A DNA stretch of 64,000 nt from Alkalihalobacillus sp. AL-G (GCF_030643805.1 NZ_CP094656.1:372001-436000); one strand, 5' to 3'; positions 9,932 through 19,144 are shown, counted from the stretch's first letter. Numbers and translations: made by a program. Notes: generated by a model from the letters alone, not told the origin.

Positions 9932-10135
9932 ATGGCCAGCACAAAATTGGTATATTTAAGAACTTTAATTGGTATTCCGTTGACAGAGCTCGTAATATGT
10001 GCAGAGGATCTTCTACTAACAAATGTAATTATCACTGCGGTAGGAAGAGATTGGGTTGAAGTCCGACAAGGTGGCTCGGGAGGAATTGGGACAGTTTGGA
10101 TTCCTACACGAAATATTGGAGGGGTCATCATATAA
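9932..10135 (+). CDS. small protein of 67 residues, function unknown
   Basis: The gene has a strong ribosome site (AAAGGGGTG) before its ATG and ends directly before a bidirectional terminator, so it stands alone as a monocistronic unit. The product is mostly beta-prone: ELVICAEDLLLTNVIITAVG, RDWVEVRQGG, GTVWIPTRNIGGVII. The alternation of short strands and the closing WIP...GGVI element recall small Sm/KOW-like barrels such as the DUF2642 spore-coat proteins of bacilli, but I do not recognise it firmly. There is no signal peptide or membrane segment. Confidence 0.7.
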   Translation: MASTKLVYLRTLIGIPLTELVICAEDLLLTNVIITAVGRDWVEVRQGGSGGIGTVWIPTRNIGGVII

Positions 10136-10141
10136 TTCAAA

Positions 10142-10170
10142 AAAATGAGACTCAGCAAGAGTCTCATTTT
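10142..10170 (+). terminator. bidirectional intrinsic terminator
   Basis: AAAATGAGACTC and GAGTCTCATTTT form a perfect 12-bp stem with loop AGCAA, and T tracts lie on both strands. It starts 6 bases after the 67-residue gene. Confidence 0.85.
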
Positions 10171-10278
10171 CAGTGATTTGGTCATAAAGCCTTTACCTTT
10201 AAAGAATTGGGAGCATATATTGTTTTTGAGACAACATTAAACTGTTTTCTCAAAGGTACTGGCTAAACTACTCCTATG

Positions 10279-10307
10279 AAAAGCGGGGATAACAATCCCT
10301 GCTTTTT
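10279..10307 (+). terminator. orphan terminator-like hairpin
   Basis: AAAAGCGGGGAT pairs with ATCCCTGCTTTTT around AACA. No gene ends just upstream, so it may be the remnant of a lost gene or insulate the yeaC operon. The rest of 10171-10420 shows nothing else I can call. Confidence 0.5.
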
Positions 10308-10423
10308 GCTGTGCATTTTAGTTTTGCTGAAGATATTTCATTTGTTAAAAGTTTTTGAAAAACAATCAGACTAACATTTACCCAATTCATTCCCTCAAAC
10401 GTAGAGCCAAAATTCTGGAAATA

Positions 10424-10432
10424 TGCTACAAT
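10424..10432 (+). promoter_or_regulatory. candidate extended -10 promoter for the yeaC operon
   Basis: TGCTACAAT has the extended TGn motif before a good -10 hexamer, while the -35 region (GAGCCA at 17 bp) is poor. It is the best promoter-like site before the MoxR gene, 245 bases upstream. Confidence 0.35.
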
Positions 10433-10452
10433 TAATTGTGAAAATTACAAAT

Positions 10453-10541
10453 AAAGAAAACTTGGCTATCGACAAGCTTCGCGCAGGCGATACCTTAGTT
10501 GCACTTATACTATAGAAAGTATTTATACTTTATTAACGTGC
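10453..10541 (-). repeat. dispersed ~90-bp repeat, copy 1 (inverted)
   Basis: Read on the minus strand it runs from CACGTTAATAAAGTATAAAT through ACTTTCTATAGTATAAGTGC and AACTAAGG to AGCCAAGTTTTCTTT. This order of blocks is shared with copies at 17307, 18765, 37641 and 63521. It lies in the leader of the yeaC operon. Confidence 0.75.
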
Positions 10542-10677
10542 TAACAAGGATTTTGTCAAGAAAGTTCGAATTTAATAGAATACAAGAAGAAATCGTTTGC
10601 ACCAAGCTTTACAATACAAAAACCAACTCGAGGTTCAATAATAATGCGGGATGATTTTTAAGGGGGAGAAAGATAGG

Positions 10678-11652
10678 ATGTCAGCTAACAAACTAAGATA
10701 CGAAAAATATCATGCACAATTAGAAAAAGTAGTAGATAACGTTGAAAAGGTAATGGTAGGGAAACGTGAAGCGACTGAACTAAGCATCGTCGCTTTACTT
10801 ACGAGTGGTCACATATTGCTTGAGGATGTTCCAGGTGTCGGAAAAACGATGATGGTTCGTTCCATTGCACAATCAATCGGCGCGAACTTCAATCGGATTC
10901 AATTTACACCAGATTTACTGCCATCAGATTTAACCGGTGTATCGATCTTCAATCAGAAAGAATCAGAATTTGAATTTCGTCCTGGCCCATTAATGGGGAA
11001 CATCGTGCTTGCGGATGAAATCAATCGAACGTCTCCGAAAACGCAGTCTGCTTTACTTGAAGCAATGGAAGAGCAAAGTATAACGGTTGACGGAATCACG
11101 CACAAATTACCAGACCCGTTTTTCGTCATGGCAACACAAAACCCGATCGAATACGAAGGGACATATCCACTTCCGGAAGCACAATTGGATCGTTTCCTTT
11201 TAAAAATAAACATGGGTTATCCGACAGCGAATGAAGAGTTGCAGGTTTTATCACGAAACGAGCGACAACACCCGATTCACGAGCTTTCTGCTGTGATTGA
11301 ATTAGAAGAGCTGCTAGATCTCCAAGAGCAAGTAAAGGATGTATATGTAGAGGAATCTGTTAAGCATTACATCATCGATCTCGTCAGCCGCACCCGAAAA
11401 CATAGCGGCATTTACTTAGGGGTAAGTCCTCGTGGCTCGCTTGCGTTAATGAAAACGGCACAGGCATATGCATTGTTACTGAACCGGGACTACGTCGTTC
11501 CAGATGATATTAAGTATCTTGCACCGTACGTGTTATGCCACCGGGTGATCCTCAAGCCGGAAGCACGCTTTGACGGCTACACACCGGAAAAAGTGATCAG
11601 TGAGATCTTGGAACGTGCTACCGTACCTGTTTTAAGGGAAGAAAAAGTATGA
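10678..11652 (+). CDS. yeaC: MoxR-family AAA+ ATPase
   Basis: A 324-residue MoxR ATPase. Walker A is PGVGKTMM (Lys56), Walker B is VLADEINR, the sensor is MATQNPIEYEGTYPLPEAQ, and the C-terminal lid holds ARFDGYTPEKVI. MoxR proteins usually act as chaperones that assemble or activate partner complexes and are encoded beside DUF58 proteins, as here. The ATG at 10678 lies 9 bases after AAGGGGGAG; the in-frame ATG at 10651 lacks a ribosome site. The gene overlaps the next by ATGA. The order MoxR-DUF58-transglutaminase-guaA equals B. subtilis yeaC-yeaD-yebA-guaA. Confidence 0.92.
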   Translation: MSANKLRYEKYHAQLEKVVDNVEKVMVGKREATELSIVALLTSGHILLEDVPGVGKTMMVRSIAQSIGANFNRIQFTPDLLPSDLTGVSIFNQKESEFEFRPGPLMGNIVLADEINRTSPKTQSALLEAMEEQSITVDGITHKLPDPFFVMATQNPIEYEGTYPLPEAQLDRFLLKINMGYPTANEELQVLSRNERQHPIHELSAVIELEELLDLQEQVKDVYVEESVKHYIIDLVSRTRKHSGIYLGVSPRGSLALMKTAQAYALLLNRDYVVPDDIKYLAPYVLCHRVILKPEARFDGYTPEKVISEILERATVPVLREEKV

Positions 11653-12914
11653 TCAAACAATGGATAGCTCGATATCGAACGATTTTTGGTATCGCTGGCA
11701 TCCTATTATTACTTGCCAGCTCTTTTTCCTATGCGATGTTTCAAGGTGGTTTTGTCAGCTGGTTTTTGCTTTACTCGGTCGTGCCTCTCGTAGTCTATAC
11801 ATTTTTTATCGTTGCCTTTCGTTTAACGGCCATTTCAGTCGAACGACATGTTCAAAAGGATCATTTTATTGCAGGGGATACGATGGAGGTTACGATTTCA
11901 CTCCATAGTAAAGTACCGCTTCCCCTCTTGTTTCTCGTTGTACAGGATGAACTTCCTACGTCTTTTATGAAGCAAGCGAAAGAATATGGAGACTACTACC
12001 AGTCTGAAACACGGGCACTACTGTTTCCGCTTTTTAAAAGGGACATTTCCTATAAATATATCGTAAAGCCAGTTCCGAGGGGTGTTTATCAATTTAACTC
12101 TATATCACTCGAGACGGGGGATTTGTTCGGGTTCATTTCAAAAAAAATCCACATTCCTAAAACAAAGACGATCCAGGTTTTTCCGAAGACACAGATGATT
12201 TCAGGGTGGAATATTTTCGAAACCCATCCATCTGGGATGAAGCGTGCAGGAAAGCAGGCACAGCAGGATTTCACCTCTGCGGTCAGTATTCGTGATTATA
12301 CTCCGGGAGATAAGCTTTCTTGGTTGAATTGGAAAGCATCAGCACGCTCGAACAAGCTGATTACAAAGGTATTTGAAACGCAACGGAATGATGATTTTGT
12401 CGTGTTCCTCGATGGTAGTCATCCGGGCTACCAACGGAACGGGGAGGATACTTTTGAACGGGCAGTATCACTTTGTGCATCGATTCTTAAGCATTCAGTG
12501 AGCAAGGGAACCTCAGTTGAATTCCATACGGTAGCGAAGGATCATACGGAATTTTCGTTTCATTCAGGACAGGACTTTGAATCAAAGGTTATGTATCACC
12601 TTGCACGAATACAGCCAAATACAAGAACAGCACTCACGAGTATTTTGAAAAAGGAAGTTCATGAAATGTCTCGCGGGGTCTCCGTCCTCATTATCAGTCC
12701 TGATCTTTCTGATGCATTTGTCCATACGCTTGAACGAATGGCAGGAAACCAGGTCAAGACGATGCTTTTTTATTTACCGAAAAAACAACAGTTATCGAAG
12801 GAAGAGAAGCAACTATTAACTCGATTGCGTAGTCGTGAAATTGTTGTTTATCCGGTTCTCTATGATGACTTTAACGAAATAATAAAGGCGGGTGTTACCA
12901 ATGCCTCGGGCTAA
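11649..12914 (+). CDS. yeaD: DUF58 domain protein
   Basis: 421 residues with two membrane segments near the N terminus (residues 12-55) and a DUF58 core: SIRDYTPGDKLSWLNWKASA near residue 215, with the conserved Arg-x-Tyr...Gly-Asp...Trp pattern. The remainder resembles a von Willebrand A-like fold (FVVFLDGSHPGYQ as the metal-site segment). It is the standard partner of MoxR ATPases. The start overlaps the moxR stop (ATGA), and its own end overlaps the next gene, so the three are translationally coupled. The exact cellular role in bacilli is not established. Confidence 0.88.
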   Translation: MIKQWIARYRTIFGIAGILLLLASSFSYAMFQGGFVSWFLLYSVVPLVVYTFFIVAFRLTAISVERHVQKDHFIAGDTMEVTISLHSKVPLPLLFLVVQDELPTSFMKQAKEYGDYYQSETRALLFPLFKRDISYKYIVKPVPRGVYQFNSISLETGDLFGFISKKIHIPKTKTIQVFPKTQMISGWNIFETHPSGMKRAGKQAQQDFTSAVSIRDYTPGDKLSWLNWKASARSNKLITKVFETQRNDDFVVFLDGSHPGYQRNGEDTFERAVSLCASILKHSVSKGTSVEFHTVAKDHTEFSFHSGQDFESKVMYHLARIQPNTRTALTSILKKEVHEMSRGVSVLIISPDLSDAFVHTLERMAGNQVKTMLFYLPKKQQLSKEEKQLLTRLRSREIVVYPVLYDDFNEIIKAGVTNASG

Positions 12915-15114
12915 TGAAGAACAAGGCTTTTCGATCGGATCCTTCTTGCTGTATATGCTCGGGTTCCTATTATTCTGGGAGTGGCTTCGCCCGCTTTCTA
13001 CATTTACGGATACGGATTACCTATCTATTTTCGTGCTGTTTTCAGCATTTCTATTTACGTTGTCTTATTTTCAGCTTTCGTTTTGGATTGCGTTCCCGAT
13101 CAAGCTGCTTGCACTCGGCTATGCCGTACATTCGATTTATTTTCCGGTTTCCTTTTTCGAGCTTGAATGGGTCGTTTATTTGGTTAAAGACCTTAAGGGA
13201 AGCCTCGTCCATGGACTGGATCGAGATTGGGAGGCAATGTCGGGACTAAGCCGAACCTTCTTATTTCTCGTGTTGTTATGGTTGATCAGTTATTTGATGC
13301 ATTACTGGCTCATCCAAGCGCGACGGATCTTTTTATTCTTTTTAATCACCGTTTTATACGTGACAGTTGTGGATACGTTTACCGCTTATGATGCATCCAT
13401 CGCGATTGTACGAACTGTGATCATCGGCTTTGTCCTGCTTGGGATTTTACGGTTTATTCGAATTATAGAATCGAAGGGCTTTAAGGTGTATCGCAGTCGA
13501 TTTCCGCTCATGTGGATTGTGCCGCTTGCCATCTTAATCTCGTTTTCATCGGTCCTTGGATATATAGCTCCAAAAGCGGCTCCTCAATGGCCGGATCCAG
13601 TTCCGTTTATTACAGCGGTAGGCAGTCAGGCTGGTGAAGGGGAAGGGCTCGGCGGTGGAAATGGGATTAAAAAGATTGGCTACGGAACAAATGACAATCG
13701 TCTCGGCGGACCGTTTGTGTTTGACGATTCACCTGTTTTCATGACAACTGTTGAAGAGCTTCACTATTGGAGAGTTGAATCGAAAGAGGTTTATACGGGC
13801 TTAGGTTGGGAGACAACTCCGGCCGATCCACCAAGCCAGGAGGTAAACTCGCAAAACATTACACAAAATTCACCGAACGCTGTCATCTATAATGAAAACG
13901 TTCGAACGGAAGAATTGACAGCAAATGTCCAAGTGTTGAAACAAGGCCTTTATCCATTTATCGTGTATCCAGGTCAGATTCAATCGGTTGAAAGTGAAGA
14001 GGATCGTATTCTGCAGTTGAACACCGTTACAGGAAAGCTGATGACCTTTGAAGAAGCGAGTCCATCGGGTATACCAAATTACACGGTGAATTATAAGTAT
14101 CCGGAATTTTCAGAAGCGATGCTAAGTTCAAGTGGTCAATCCTATCCAGAGGAAATCACTTCGCGCTATCTACAGCTTCCAGAGAATTTACCCGGTGAAA
14201 TCAAAAAGCTCACTGAAGAGATTGTTGCCGATAAAACGAATCCTTACGAAAAAGCAAAGGCTGTGGAGCGATATTTTTCTGATGAAGGCTTCGCTTATGA
14301 CACGAGAGAAGTAGCCGTCCCTGCGAGAGGTGAGGATTATGTAGCCCAGTTTCTCTTTGAAACGCAGCAAGGCTATTGTGATAACTTCTCCTCCTCAATG
14401 GCAGTCATGCTTCGTACGGTTGGCATCCCGACAAGGTGGGTAAAAGGCTTTACAAGGGGTGAGTACGCCGGAACCCTCGAGAACGGTGATCGGAAATATG
14501 AGATTACGAACTCGAATGCCCACTCCTGGGTAGAGGTTTACTTTGAAGGTGTAGGTTGGGTACCGTTCGAACCGACAAGAGGATTCAGAGATTTACCTAA
14601 CTTTATTGATGACTATGAAGAGGAAGAGACAAACATCGATACTCCCGTTGAAGAGGAGGAAAAGGAAACCCCTGAGAAGAATCTTGAAGAAGGTGGAACT
14701 TCAGGATTTAGTCTTCCGTTCGATGTGAAAATGCTGTTAACTTGGCTCAAGTGGACAGCGATCACGGTCGTTTCAATTTTATTGATTGCAGCAGTGATTG
14801 CATTCTTGACACGTAAAAAATGGCTGAACAAGTTTTTCCTATGGCGGTATCAAAAGCGTCATGCAGATGAACATACATTTAATGACGCCTATCAACGGTT
14901 GCTCTGGCTATTACATCAATATGGCGTGAAGAAGCACCCTCACCAAACGTTACGTGAATATGCGATAGAAGTGGATCGTTATTTAGATACTGGGGATATG
15001 AAGCTGTTGACAAGAAAGTATGAACGCACACGCTACGGAAAACAGCAAACCATTGTCAACTGGAGCGATACGAAAGAATTGTGGGAAAATTTAATTAAAA
15101 GGATACGTGCTTGA
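12901..15114 (+). CDS. yebA: membrane-anchored transglutaminase-like protein
   Basis: 737 residues: an N-terminal block of about six membrane helices (residues 10-210), an extracellular region, then a transglutaminase-like core with Cys493 in QGYCDNFSSSMAVML, His541 in NSNAHSWVEVYF and an acidic residue shortly after, the Cys-His-Asp layout. An acidic linker (DDYEEEETNIDTPVEEEEKE) follows, then a last membrane helix near 620 and a DUF4129-like cytoplasmic tail. It probably acts as a cell-surface protease or crosslinker; the substrate is unknown. The ATG at 12901 is preferred over GTG 12892 because of its AAGGCGGG ribosome site. Confidence 0.88.
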   Translation: MPRANEEQGFSIGSFLLYMLGFLLFWEWLRPLSTFTDTDYLSIFVLFSAFLFTLSYFQLSFWIAFPIKLLALGYAVHSIYFPVSFFELEWVVYLVKDLKGSLVHGLDRDWEAMSGLSRTFLFLVLLWLISYLMHYWLIQARRIFLFFLITVLYVTVVDTFTAYDASIAIVRTVIIGFVLLGILRFIRIIESKGFKVYRSRFPLMWIVPLAILISFSSVLGYIAPKAAPQWPDPVPFITAVGSQAGEGEGLGGGNGIKKIGYGTNDNRLGGPFVFDDSPVFMTTVEELHYWRVESKEVYTGLGWETTPADPPSQEVNSQNITQNSPNAVIYNENVRTEELTANVQVLKQGLYPFIVYPGQIQSVESEEDRILQLNTVTGKLMTFEEASPSGIPNYTVNYKYPEFSEAMLSSSGQSYPEEITSRYLQLPENLPGEIKKLTEEIVADKTNPYEKAKAVERYFSDEGFAYDTREVAVPARGEDYVAQFLFETQQGYCDNFSSSMAVMLRTVGIPTRWVKGFTRGEYAGTLENGDRKYEITNSNAHSWVEVYFEGVGWVPFEPTRGFRDLPNFIDDYEEEETNIDTPVEEEEKETPEKNLEEGGTSGFSLPFDVKMLLTWLKWTAITVVSILLIAAVIAFLTRKKWLNKFFLWRYQKRHADEHTFNDAYQRLLWLLHQYGVKKHPHQTLREYAIEVDRYLDTGDMKLLTRKYERTRYGKQQTIVNWSDTKELWENLIKRIRA

Positions 15115-15139
15115 CCGCATGACAGACGCCTGTTAGAAT
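15111..15139 (+). promoter_or_regulatory. sigma-A promoter of guaA
   Basis: TTGACC, a 17-bp spacer and TAGAAT. The -35 box overlaps the yebA stop codon. The predicted start lies about 95 bases before the riboswitch aptamer. Confidence 0.65.
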
Positions 15140-15240
15140 AAATCCATATTTTGCACGAAACGACAGTATAAATACGACTCGCACGAATCAATGCTTCATT
15201 AAAATCAGTGCGCAAAGTATTATATGGATGATTTTTACTT

Positions 15241-15311
15241 CCTTCATATATGTCTGGGAATAGGGCCCGGATGTTTCTACCAGATCACCGTAAATGATCT
15301 GACTATGAAGG
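15241..15311 (+). promoter_or_regulatory. guanine riboswitch (purine aptamer) of guaA
   Basis: P1 pairs CCTTCATA with TATGAAGG. The conserved junction and loops are present: TGTCTGGGAATAGGGCCCGG, TTTCTACCAG and ACCGTAAAT. The specificity base in TGACTATG is C, as in guanine-sensing members (adenine types have U). P1's 3' strand overlaps GAAGGCAGG (15307-15315), which can instead pair with CCTGCCTTC (15340-15348) inside the terminator. Guanine binding should therefore favour termination. Confidence 0.92.
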
Positions 15312-15331
15312 CAGGCTCTGTTATACATAAA

Positions 15332-15366
15332 AACGGGACCCTGCCTTCGTGCTGGTTCCGTTTTTT
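15332..15366 (+). terminator. riboswitch-controlled terminator before guaA
   Basis: AACGGGACC pairs with GGTTCCGTT (with G-U pairs) and is followed by TTTTTT. The stem and the antiterminator at 15307-15348 exclude each other. Confidence 0.8.
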
Positions 15367-15432
15367 GTTGTTTTTAAAAGTAGATGGAAGCACATGCTTA
15401 TACTAGGAAAGATCAATAGAGGGGTGGATTTT

Positions 15433-16971
15433 ATGAATACGACTGAGGAAATGATTCTCGTACTTGACTTTGGAGGACAATACAACCAATTGATCGCAAG
15501 ACGTATCCGTGACTTGGGTGTGTATAGTGAACTGCATTCGCACAAGATTACTGCAGAAAAGGTGAAAGAGCTTAATCCGAAGGGAATTATATTTTCCGGA
15601 GGACCGAACAGTGCCTACGCTTCGGATTCTCCTCGTTGTGATGAGGAGATTTTCGATCTCGGAATCCCGGTACTCGGTATTTGTTATGGGATGCAGCTTA
15701 TGACGCACCATTTCGGTGGTAAGGTTGAAAAAGCGAACCATCGTGAATATGGAAAAGCAATGCTAGCCGTTCGGAATACAAACGACCTGTACCAAGGACT
15801 CCCAGAAGAGCAAACGGTTTGGATGAGTCATGGGGATCTCGTCATTGCTCCGCCAGAAGGCTTCCAAACTGATGTAACGAGCCCGTCTTGTCCGGTCGCA
15901 GGAATGAGTGATCCTTCCCGTAACCTTTACGGCGTACAGTTCCATCCAGAGGTACGACACAGTGAGCACGGTATTGAGCTATTAAAGAATTTTGTCATCG
16001 ATATTTGTCAATGTGAAGCAATTTGGTCGATGGAGAATTTTATCGAAGACGAAATTGAGAAAATTCGCAGCACTGTTGGTGATCAGAAGGTGCTGTGTGC
16101 ATTAAGCGGTGGAGTCGATTCATCCGTCGTTGCGGCTTTGATCCATAAAGCGGTCGGTGATCAATTGATTTGTATGTTCGTCGATCACGGCTTACTTCGT
16201 AAGGGAGAAGCCGATAGTGTAATGAAGACGTTCGGAGACTCATTCAATATGAACGTGATTAAAATTGAAGCGAAGGACCGATTCCTAGGCAAGCTAGAAG
16301 GGGTAAGTGATCCTGAGCAGAAACGAAAGATCATCGGAAACGAATTCATTTATGTATTTGATGAAGAAGCCGCTAAGCTAGAAGGGATCGACTACCTTGC
16401 CCAAGGCACCCTTTATACGGATATTATTGAAAGTGGAACCGACACTGCTCAAACAATCAAATCCCACCACAATGTGGGTGGACTTCCTGAAGATATGCAG
16501 TTCAAGCTGATTGAGCCGCTTAACACGTTATTTAAGGATGAGGTTCGTAAAGTTGGAACTGAGCTAGGTTTACCGGATGAAATCGTATGGCGTCAGCCTT
16601 TCCCAGGTCCAGGTCTCGGTATTCGAGTGCTTGGAGAGATTACCGATGAAAAACTGAAAATTGTTCGTGATTCGGATGCGATTTTACGGGAAGAAATTAA
16701 AAATGCCGGACTCGATCGGGAAATCTGGCAATACTTCACGGCTCTACCGAACATGCGGAGTGTCGGTGTGATGGGGGATGCGAGGACGTACGATTATACC
16801 GTTGGAATCCGTGCAGTTACGTCCATAGATGGTATGACCTCCGATTGGGCGCGTATTCCTTGGGATGTTCTTGAACTGATCTCTACTCGGATTGTCAATG
16901 AGGTTGATCACGTCAATCGAATCGTGTATGACATTACTTCTAAGCCGCCTTCAACAATCGAATGGGAATAA
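15433..16971 (+). CDS. guaA: GMP synthase (glutamine-hydrolysing)
   Basis: 512 residues, matching the 513 of B. subtilis. It aminates XMP to GMP using glutamine and ATP. The class I amidotransferase domain (1-195) has nucleophile Cys84 in [10 protein letters not shown] and the His/Glu pair in [14 protein letters not shown]. The ATP-pyrophosphatase domain carries [15 protein letters not shown], and the dimerisation domain ends [20 protein letters not shown] precedes the ATG at 15433; the open frame extends to 15349 but through the riboswitch terminator, so that extension is not coding. Expression is limited by the guanine riboswitch upstream, which forms product feedback. Confidence 0.97.
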   Translation: MNTTEEMILVLDFGGQYNQLIARRIRDLGVYSELHSHKITAEKVKELNPKGIIFSGGPNSAYASDSPRCDEEIFDLGIPVLGICYGMQLMTHHFGGKVEKANHREYGKAMLAVRNTNDLYQGLPEEQTVWMSHGDLVIAPPEGFQTDVTSPSCPVAGMSDPSRNLYGVQFHPEVRHSEHGIELLKNFVIDICQCEAIWSMENFIEDEIEKIRSTVGDQKVLCALSGGVDSSVVAALIHKAVGDQLICMFVDHGLLRKGEADSVMKTFGDSFNMNVIKIEAKDRFLGKLEGVSDPEQKRKIIGNEFIYVFDEEAAKLEGIDYLAQGTLYTDIIESGTDTAQTIKSHHNVGGLPEDMQFKLIEPLNTLFKDEVRKVGTELGLPDEIVWRQPFPGPGLGIRVLGEITDEKLKIVRDSDAILREEIKNAGLDREIWQYFTALPNMRSVGVMGDARTYDYTVGIRAVTSIDGMTSDWARIPWDVLELISTRIVNEVDHVNRIVYDITSKPPSTIEWE

Positions 16972-16972
16972 T

Positions 16973-17007
16973 CGAACGTTCGCATAAATTTCCAATATAA
17001 ATGTTCG
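16973..17007 (+). promoter_or_regulatory. PurBox (PurR operator) of pbuG
   Basis: CGAACGTT and AATGTTCG form an inverted pair spaced by 19 bases, one base after the guaA stop and just upstream of the -35 box. The Bacillus PurR operator has the same layout of inverted CGAA arms. A match in the same position occurs before purE. Confidence 0.7.
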
Positions 17008-17015
17008 TGTTTTCC

Positions 17016-17044
17016 TTGACGAACAGACAGAACACATTTACACT
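17016..17044 (+). promoter_or_regulatory. sigma-A promoter of pbuG
   Basis: TTGACG, a 17-bp spacer and TACACT, directly after the PurBox and about 55 bases before the aptamer. Confidence 0.65.
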
Positions 17045-17104
17045 GATGATGGATGTTCAGAACGTTACGTTTTGGGACATGTTTTTAAAAGAATACTGAT
17101 CAAT

Positions 17105-17173
17105 CCACGTATAAATTCGGGAATATGGCCCGAAAGTTTCTACCAGGCTACCTTAAATAGCTTGACTACGAAG
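17105..17173 (+). promoter_or_regulatory. guanine riboswitch of pbuG
   Basis: The purine aptamer is clear: CGTATAAATTCGGGAATATG, GCCCGAAAGTTTCTACC, then AGGCTACCTTAAATAGCTTG and ACTACG. The CGTA/TACG pairs close P1. The specificity base is C (TGACTACG), so guanine or hypoxanthine is expected. TGACTACGAAG can pair with CTTC..GTAG.TCA at 17248-17261, forming an antiterminator that competes with the terminator. Confidence 0.92.
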
Positions 17174-17246
17174 GATGAATAAAATGGATGGACCCCGTGT
17201 AAAGTATTAGTACCGGTCCCCTTATTATTTAACTTTGTTGTCTTAA

Positions 17247-17275
17247 GCTTCAGGTAGCTCACCTGAGGCTTTTTC
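17247..17275 (+). terminator. riboswitch-controlled terminator before pbuG
   Basis: GCTTCAGGT pairs with ACCTGAGGC around a five-base loop and runs into TTTTTC. A second hairpin (GGACC..GGTCC, about 17190-17219) lies between aptamer and terminator. Confidence 0.75.
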
Positions 17276-17306
17276 TTTTGTGGTGGATAAGAGAGAAATC
17301 ATTATT

Positions 17307-17393
17307 CACGTATAGAAAGTATAAAAATACTTTCTACAGTACAAGTGCACCTAAGGCTAGCCTACGCCAAGGCTTGGCCATACCAAGTTTACA
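17307..17393 (+). repeat. dispersed ~90-bp repeat, copy 2
   Basis: CACGTATAGAAAGTATAAAA, TACTTTCTACAGTACAAGTG, CACCTAAGGCTAGCCTACGC and CAAGGCTTGGCCATACCAAG follow in order. It lies in the pbuG leader between terminator and ribosome site. Confidence 0.75.
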
Positions 17394-17412
17394 TTAAAGG
17401 GGAGTGGGGAAA

Positions 17413-18708
17413 ATGAAACGTTTTTTTGGTTTCAACGAACATGGAACAACATACCGTAAAGAATTCATTGCTGGTTTGACTACATTTTTATCAATGGCCT
17501 ACATTTTATTTGTAAATCCGCAAATTCTTGGTGAGGCGGGGATGGATAAGGGGGCCGTTTTCGTTGCAACAGCATTGGCTGCTGCAATCGGAACGATACT
17601 CATGGGTGTAATAGCGAACTATCCGATCGCATTGGCACCTGGTATGGGATTAAATGCATTCTTTACGTATTCCGTCGTTATGGTGATGGGAATCCCTTGG
17701 CAAACAGCTCTTGCTGGTGTTCTCGTATCTGGACTTATCTTTGTTGCGATCACACTATTGAAAATACGTGAAGCGATCATCAATGCGATTCCACAGGATC
17801 TTAAATATGCAACTGCATCTGGTATCGGGTTGTTCATTGCATTTATCGGATTGAAAAATGCGGGAATTGTTACAAACAATGAAGCAACGCTCGTTCAATT
17901 GGGCGATTTGACAAAAGCTAGCACTCTTCTTGCAATCTTTGGATTAATTGCGGTTATCGTATTAATGGTGCGTGGCGTTAAAGGCGGTATCTTTTATGGA
18001 ATGGTATTGACTGCGATTGTTGGAGTCATTTTCCAGGTCATCCCTCTTCCAGGAGCGATTGTCAGTTCAGTACCGAGCCTTGATCCTATATTTGGACAAG
18101 CGATTATGCATGTTGATGAAATTGTCACACTTGATTTGATTGTCGTCGTCCTGACGTTCTTATTCGTTTCCTTTTTCGATACGGCTGGAACATTGATGGC
18201 AGTTGCGACTCAAGCAGGATTTGTTAAGGATAATAAGCTTCCTAGAGCAGGACGTGCTTTGTTGGCCGATTCCTCTGCGATTGTTTTTGGATCGATTTTA
18301 GGAACGTCAACGACTACAGCTTATATCGAATCGTCTTCAGGAGTTGCCGCTGGCGGCCGGACAGGCTTCACGTCAGTTGTAACAGCGGGATTCTTTGTAC
18401 TCGCCTTGTTGTTTTCTCCTTTACTGGCAGTCGTGACACCATCTGTTACGGCACCTGTATTGATCATTGTCGGCGTGTTGATGGCATCCGTTTTAGGGAA
18501 CATCGATTGGAAACGGTTTGAGATTGCGGTCCCAGCGTTTTTAACAATTGTATCAATGCCACTGACGTATAGCATTGCAACAGGTATTGCATTAGGGTTC
18601 ATTCTCTACCCAATCACTATGATCGTAAAAGGGAATGGGAAATCCGTACACCCGCTTATGTATTTCTTGTTCGGAATCTTTATTTTGTACTTCGCATTCT
18701 TAGCATAA
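17413..18708 (+). CDS. pbuG: hypoxanthine/guanine permease (AzgA/NCS2 type)
   Basis: 431 residues with about 12-13 membrane helices. It has the AzgA-type motifs: YRKEFIAGLTTFLSMAYILF at the N terminus, APGMGLNAFFTYSVV near residue 75, ATASGIGLFIAFIGL near 135 and the second-half motif SFFDTAGTLMAVATQAG near 255, then STTTAYIESSSGVAAGGRTG. Uptake of guanine and hypoxanthine fits its guanine riboswitch and PurBox. The ATG at 17413 lies 8 bases after AGGGGAG; a GTG at 17404 overlaps that site. Location after guaA is as in B. subtilis. Confidence 0.95.
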   Translation: MKRFFGFNEHGTTYRKEFIAGLTTFLSMAYILFVNPQILGEAGMDKGAVFVATALAAAIGTILMGVIANYPIALAPGMGLNAFFTYSVVMVMGIPWQTALAGVLVSGLIFVAITLLKIREAIINAIPQDLKYATASGIGLFIAFIGLKNAGIVTNNEATLVQLGDLTKASTLLAIFGLIAVIVLMVRGVKGGIFYGMVLTAIVGVIFQVIPLPGAIVSSVPSLDPIFGQAIMHVDEIVTLDLIVVVLTFLFVSFFDTAGTLMAVATQAGFVKDNKLPRAGRALLADSSAIVFGSILGTSTTTAYIESSSGVAAGGRTGFTSVVTAGFFVLALLFSPLLAVVTPSVTAPVLIIVGVLMASVLGNIDWKRFEIAVPAFLTIVSMPLTYSIATGIALGFILYPITMIVKGNGKSVHPLMYFLFGIFILYFAFLA

Positions 18709-18722
18709 GAGATAGTTTAGGA

Positions 18723-18760
18723 TTTCCGGCAGCCCTAAAAGAGGCTGTCGGAATTTTTTT
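18723..18760 (+). terminator. intrinsic terminator of pbuG
   Basis: TTCCGGCAGCC pairs with GGCTGTCGGAA around CTAAAAGA, followed by seven T. Confidence 0.85.
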
Positions 18761-18764
18761 GTTC

Positions 18765-18850
18765 CACGTTAAGAAATACGTTCTCAAGTAAAAAGGTAAT
18801 TGCGAATCTGCTTTAGCCTAAAGGCTCTGCAATCACCGAGTTTTCTTTTA
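18765..18850 (+). repeat. dispersed ~90-bp repeat, copy 5 (diverged)
   Basis: Begins CACGTTAAGAAATACGTTCT and ends ATCACCGAGTTTTCTTTT, with AGCCTAAAGGCT in the middle. The ends match the family, while the central part has diverged. Confidence 0.5.
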
Positions 18851-18877
18851 AAAAAGTAGTGTTAGTAAAAAAGTGCC

Positions 18878-18975
18878 ATGCGTGGTCGATATATCGTACT
18901 CCGTGGTTGATATAACAAATTTCGTGGTCGATATATCGGGTTCCGTGGTTGATATATCGAGTCAAATGGTTGAAT
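18878..18975 (+). repeat. tandem array, 21-bp period (CGTGGTYGATATATCG)
   Basis: CGTGG starts at 18881, 18902, 18923 and 18944, exactly 21 bases apart, with a decayed fifth unit (ATGGTTGAA) in phase at 18965. The leader ATGCGTGG is shared with the arrays at 41411 and 49759. No open frame crosses it. Confidence 0.85.
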
Positions 18976-19115
18976 TACTGTTTATGAACTGTAATATTCA
19001 CGTTTAAACGTATAAAAACCTTCGATTGGTCGTAGGTTTCATCTCCTAATTTAAGCAAAAATGACTTTAGGGAAGGTTTTACTCACAAAATTGAATGTTT
19101 TAAGTAGTCAAACTG

Positions 19116-19144
19116 AAAAGCAGCCTGATTTTCAGGCTACCTTT
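19116..19144 (-). terminator. terminator of the 65-residue membrane gene
   Basis: On the minus strand AGCCTGA and TCAGGCT enclose AAA and are followed by GCTTTTC. The stem begins at the end of the minus-strand gene. Confidence 0.6.

Noticed and set aside
15349-15432. Upstream extension of guaA
   Set aside because: It would start inside the riboswitch terminator; the ATG at 15433 has the ribosome site and matches the family start.
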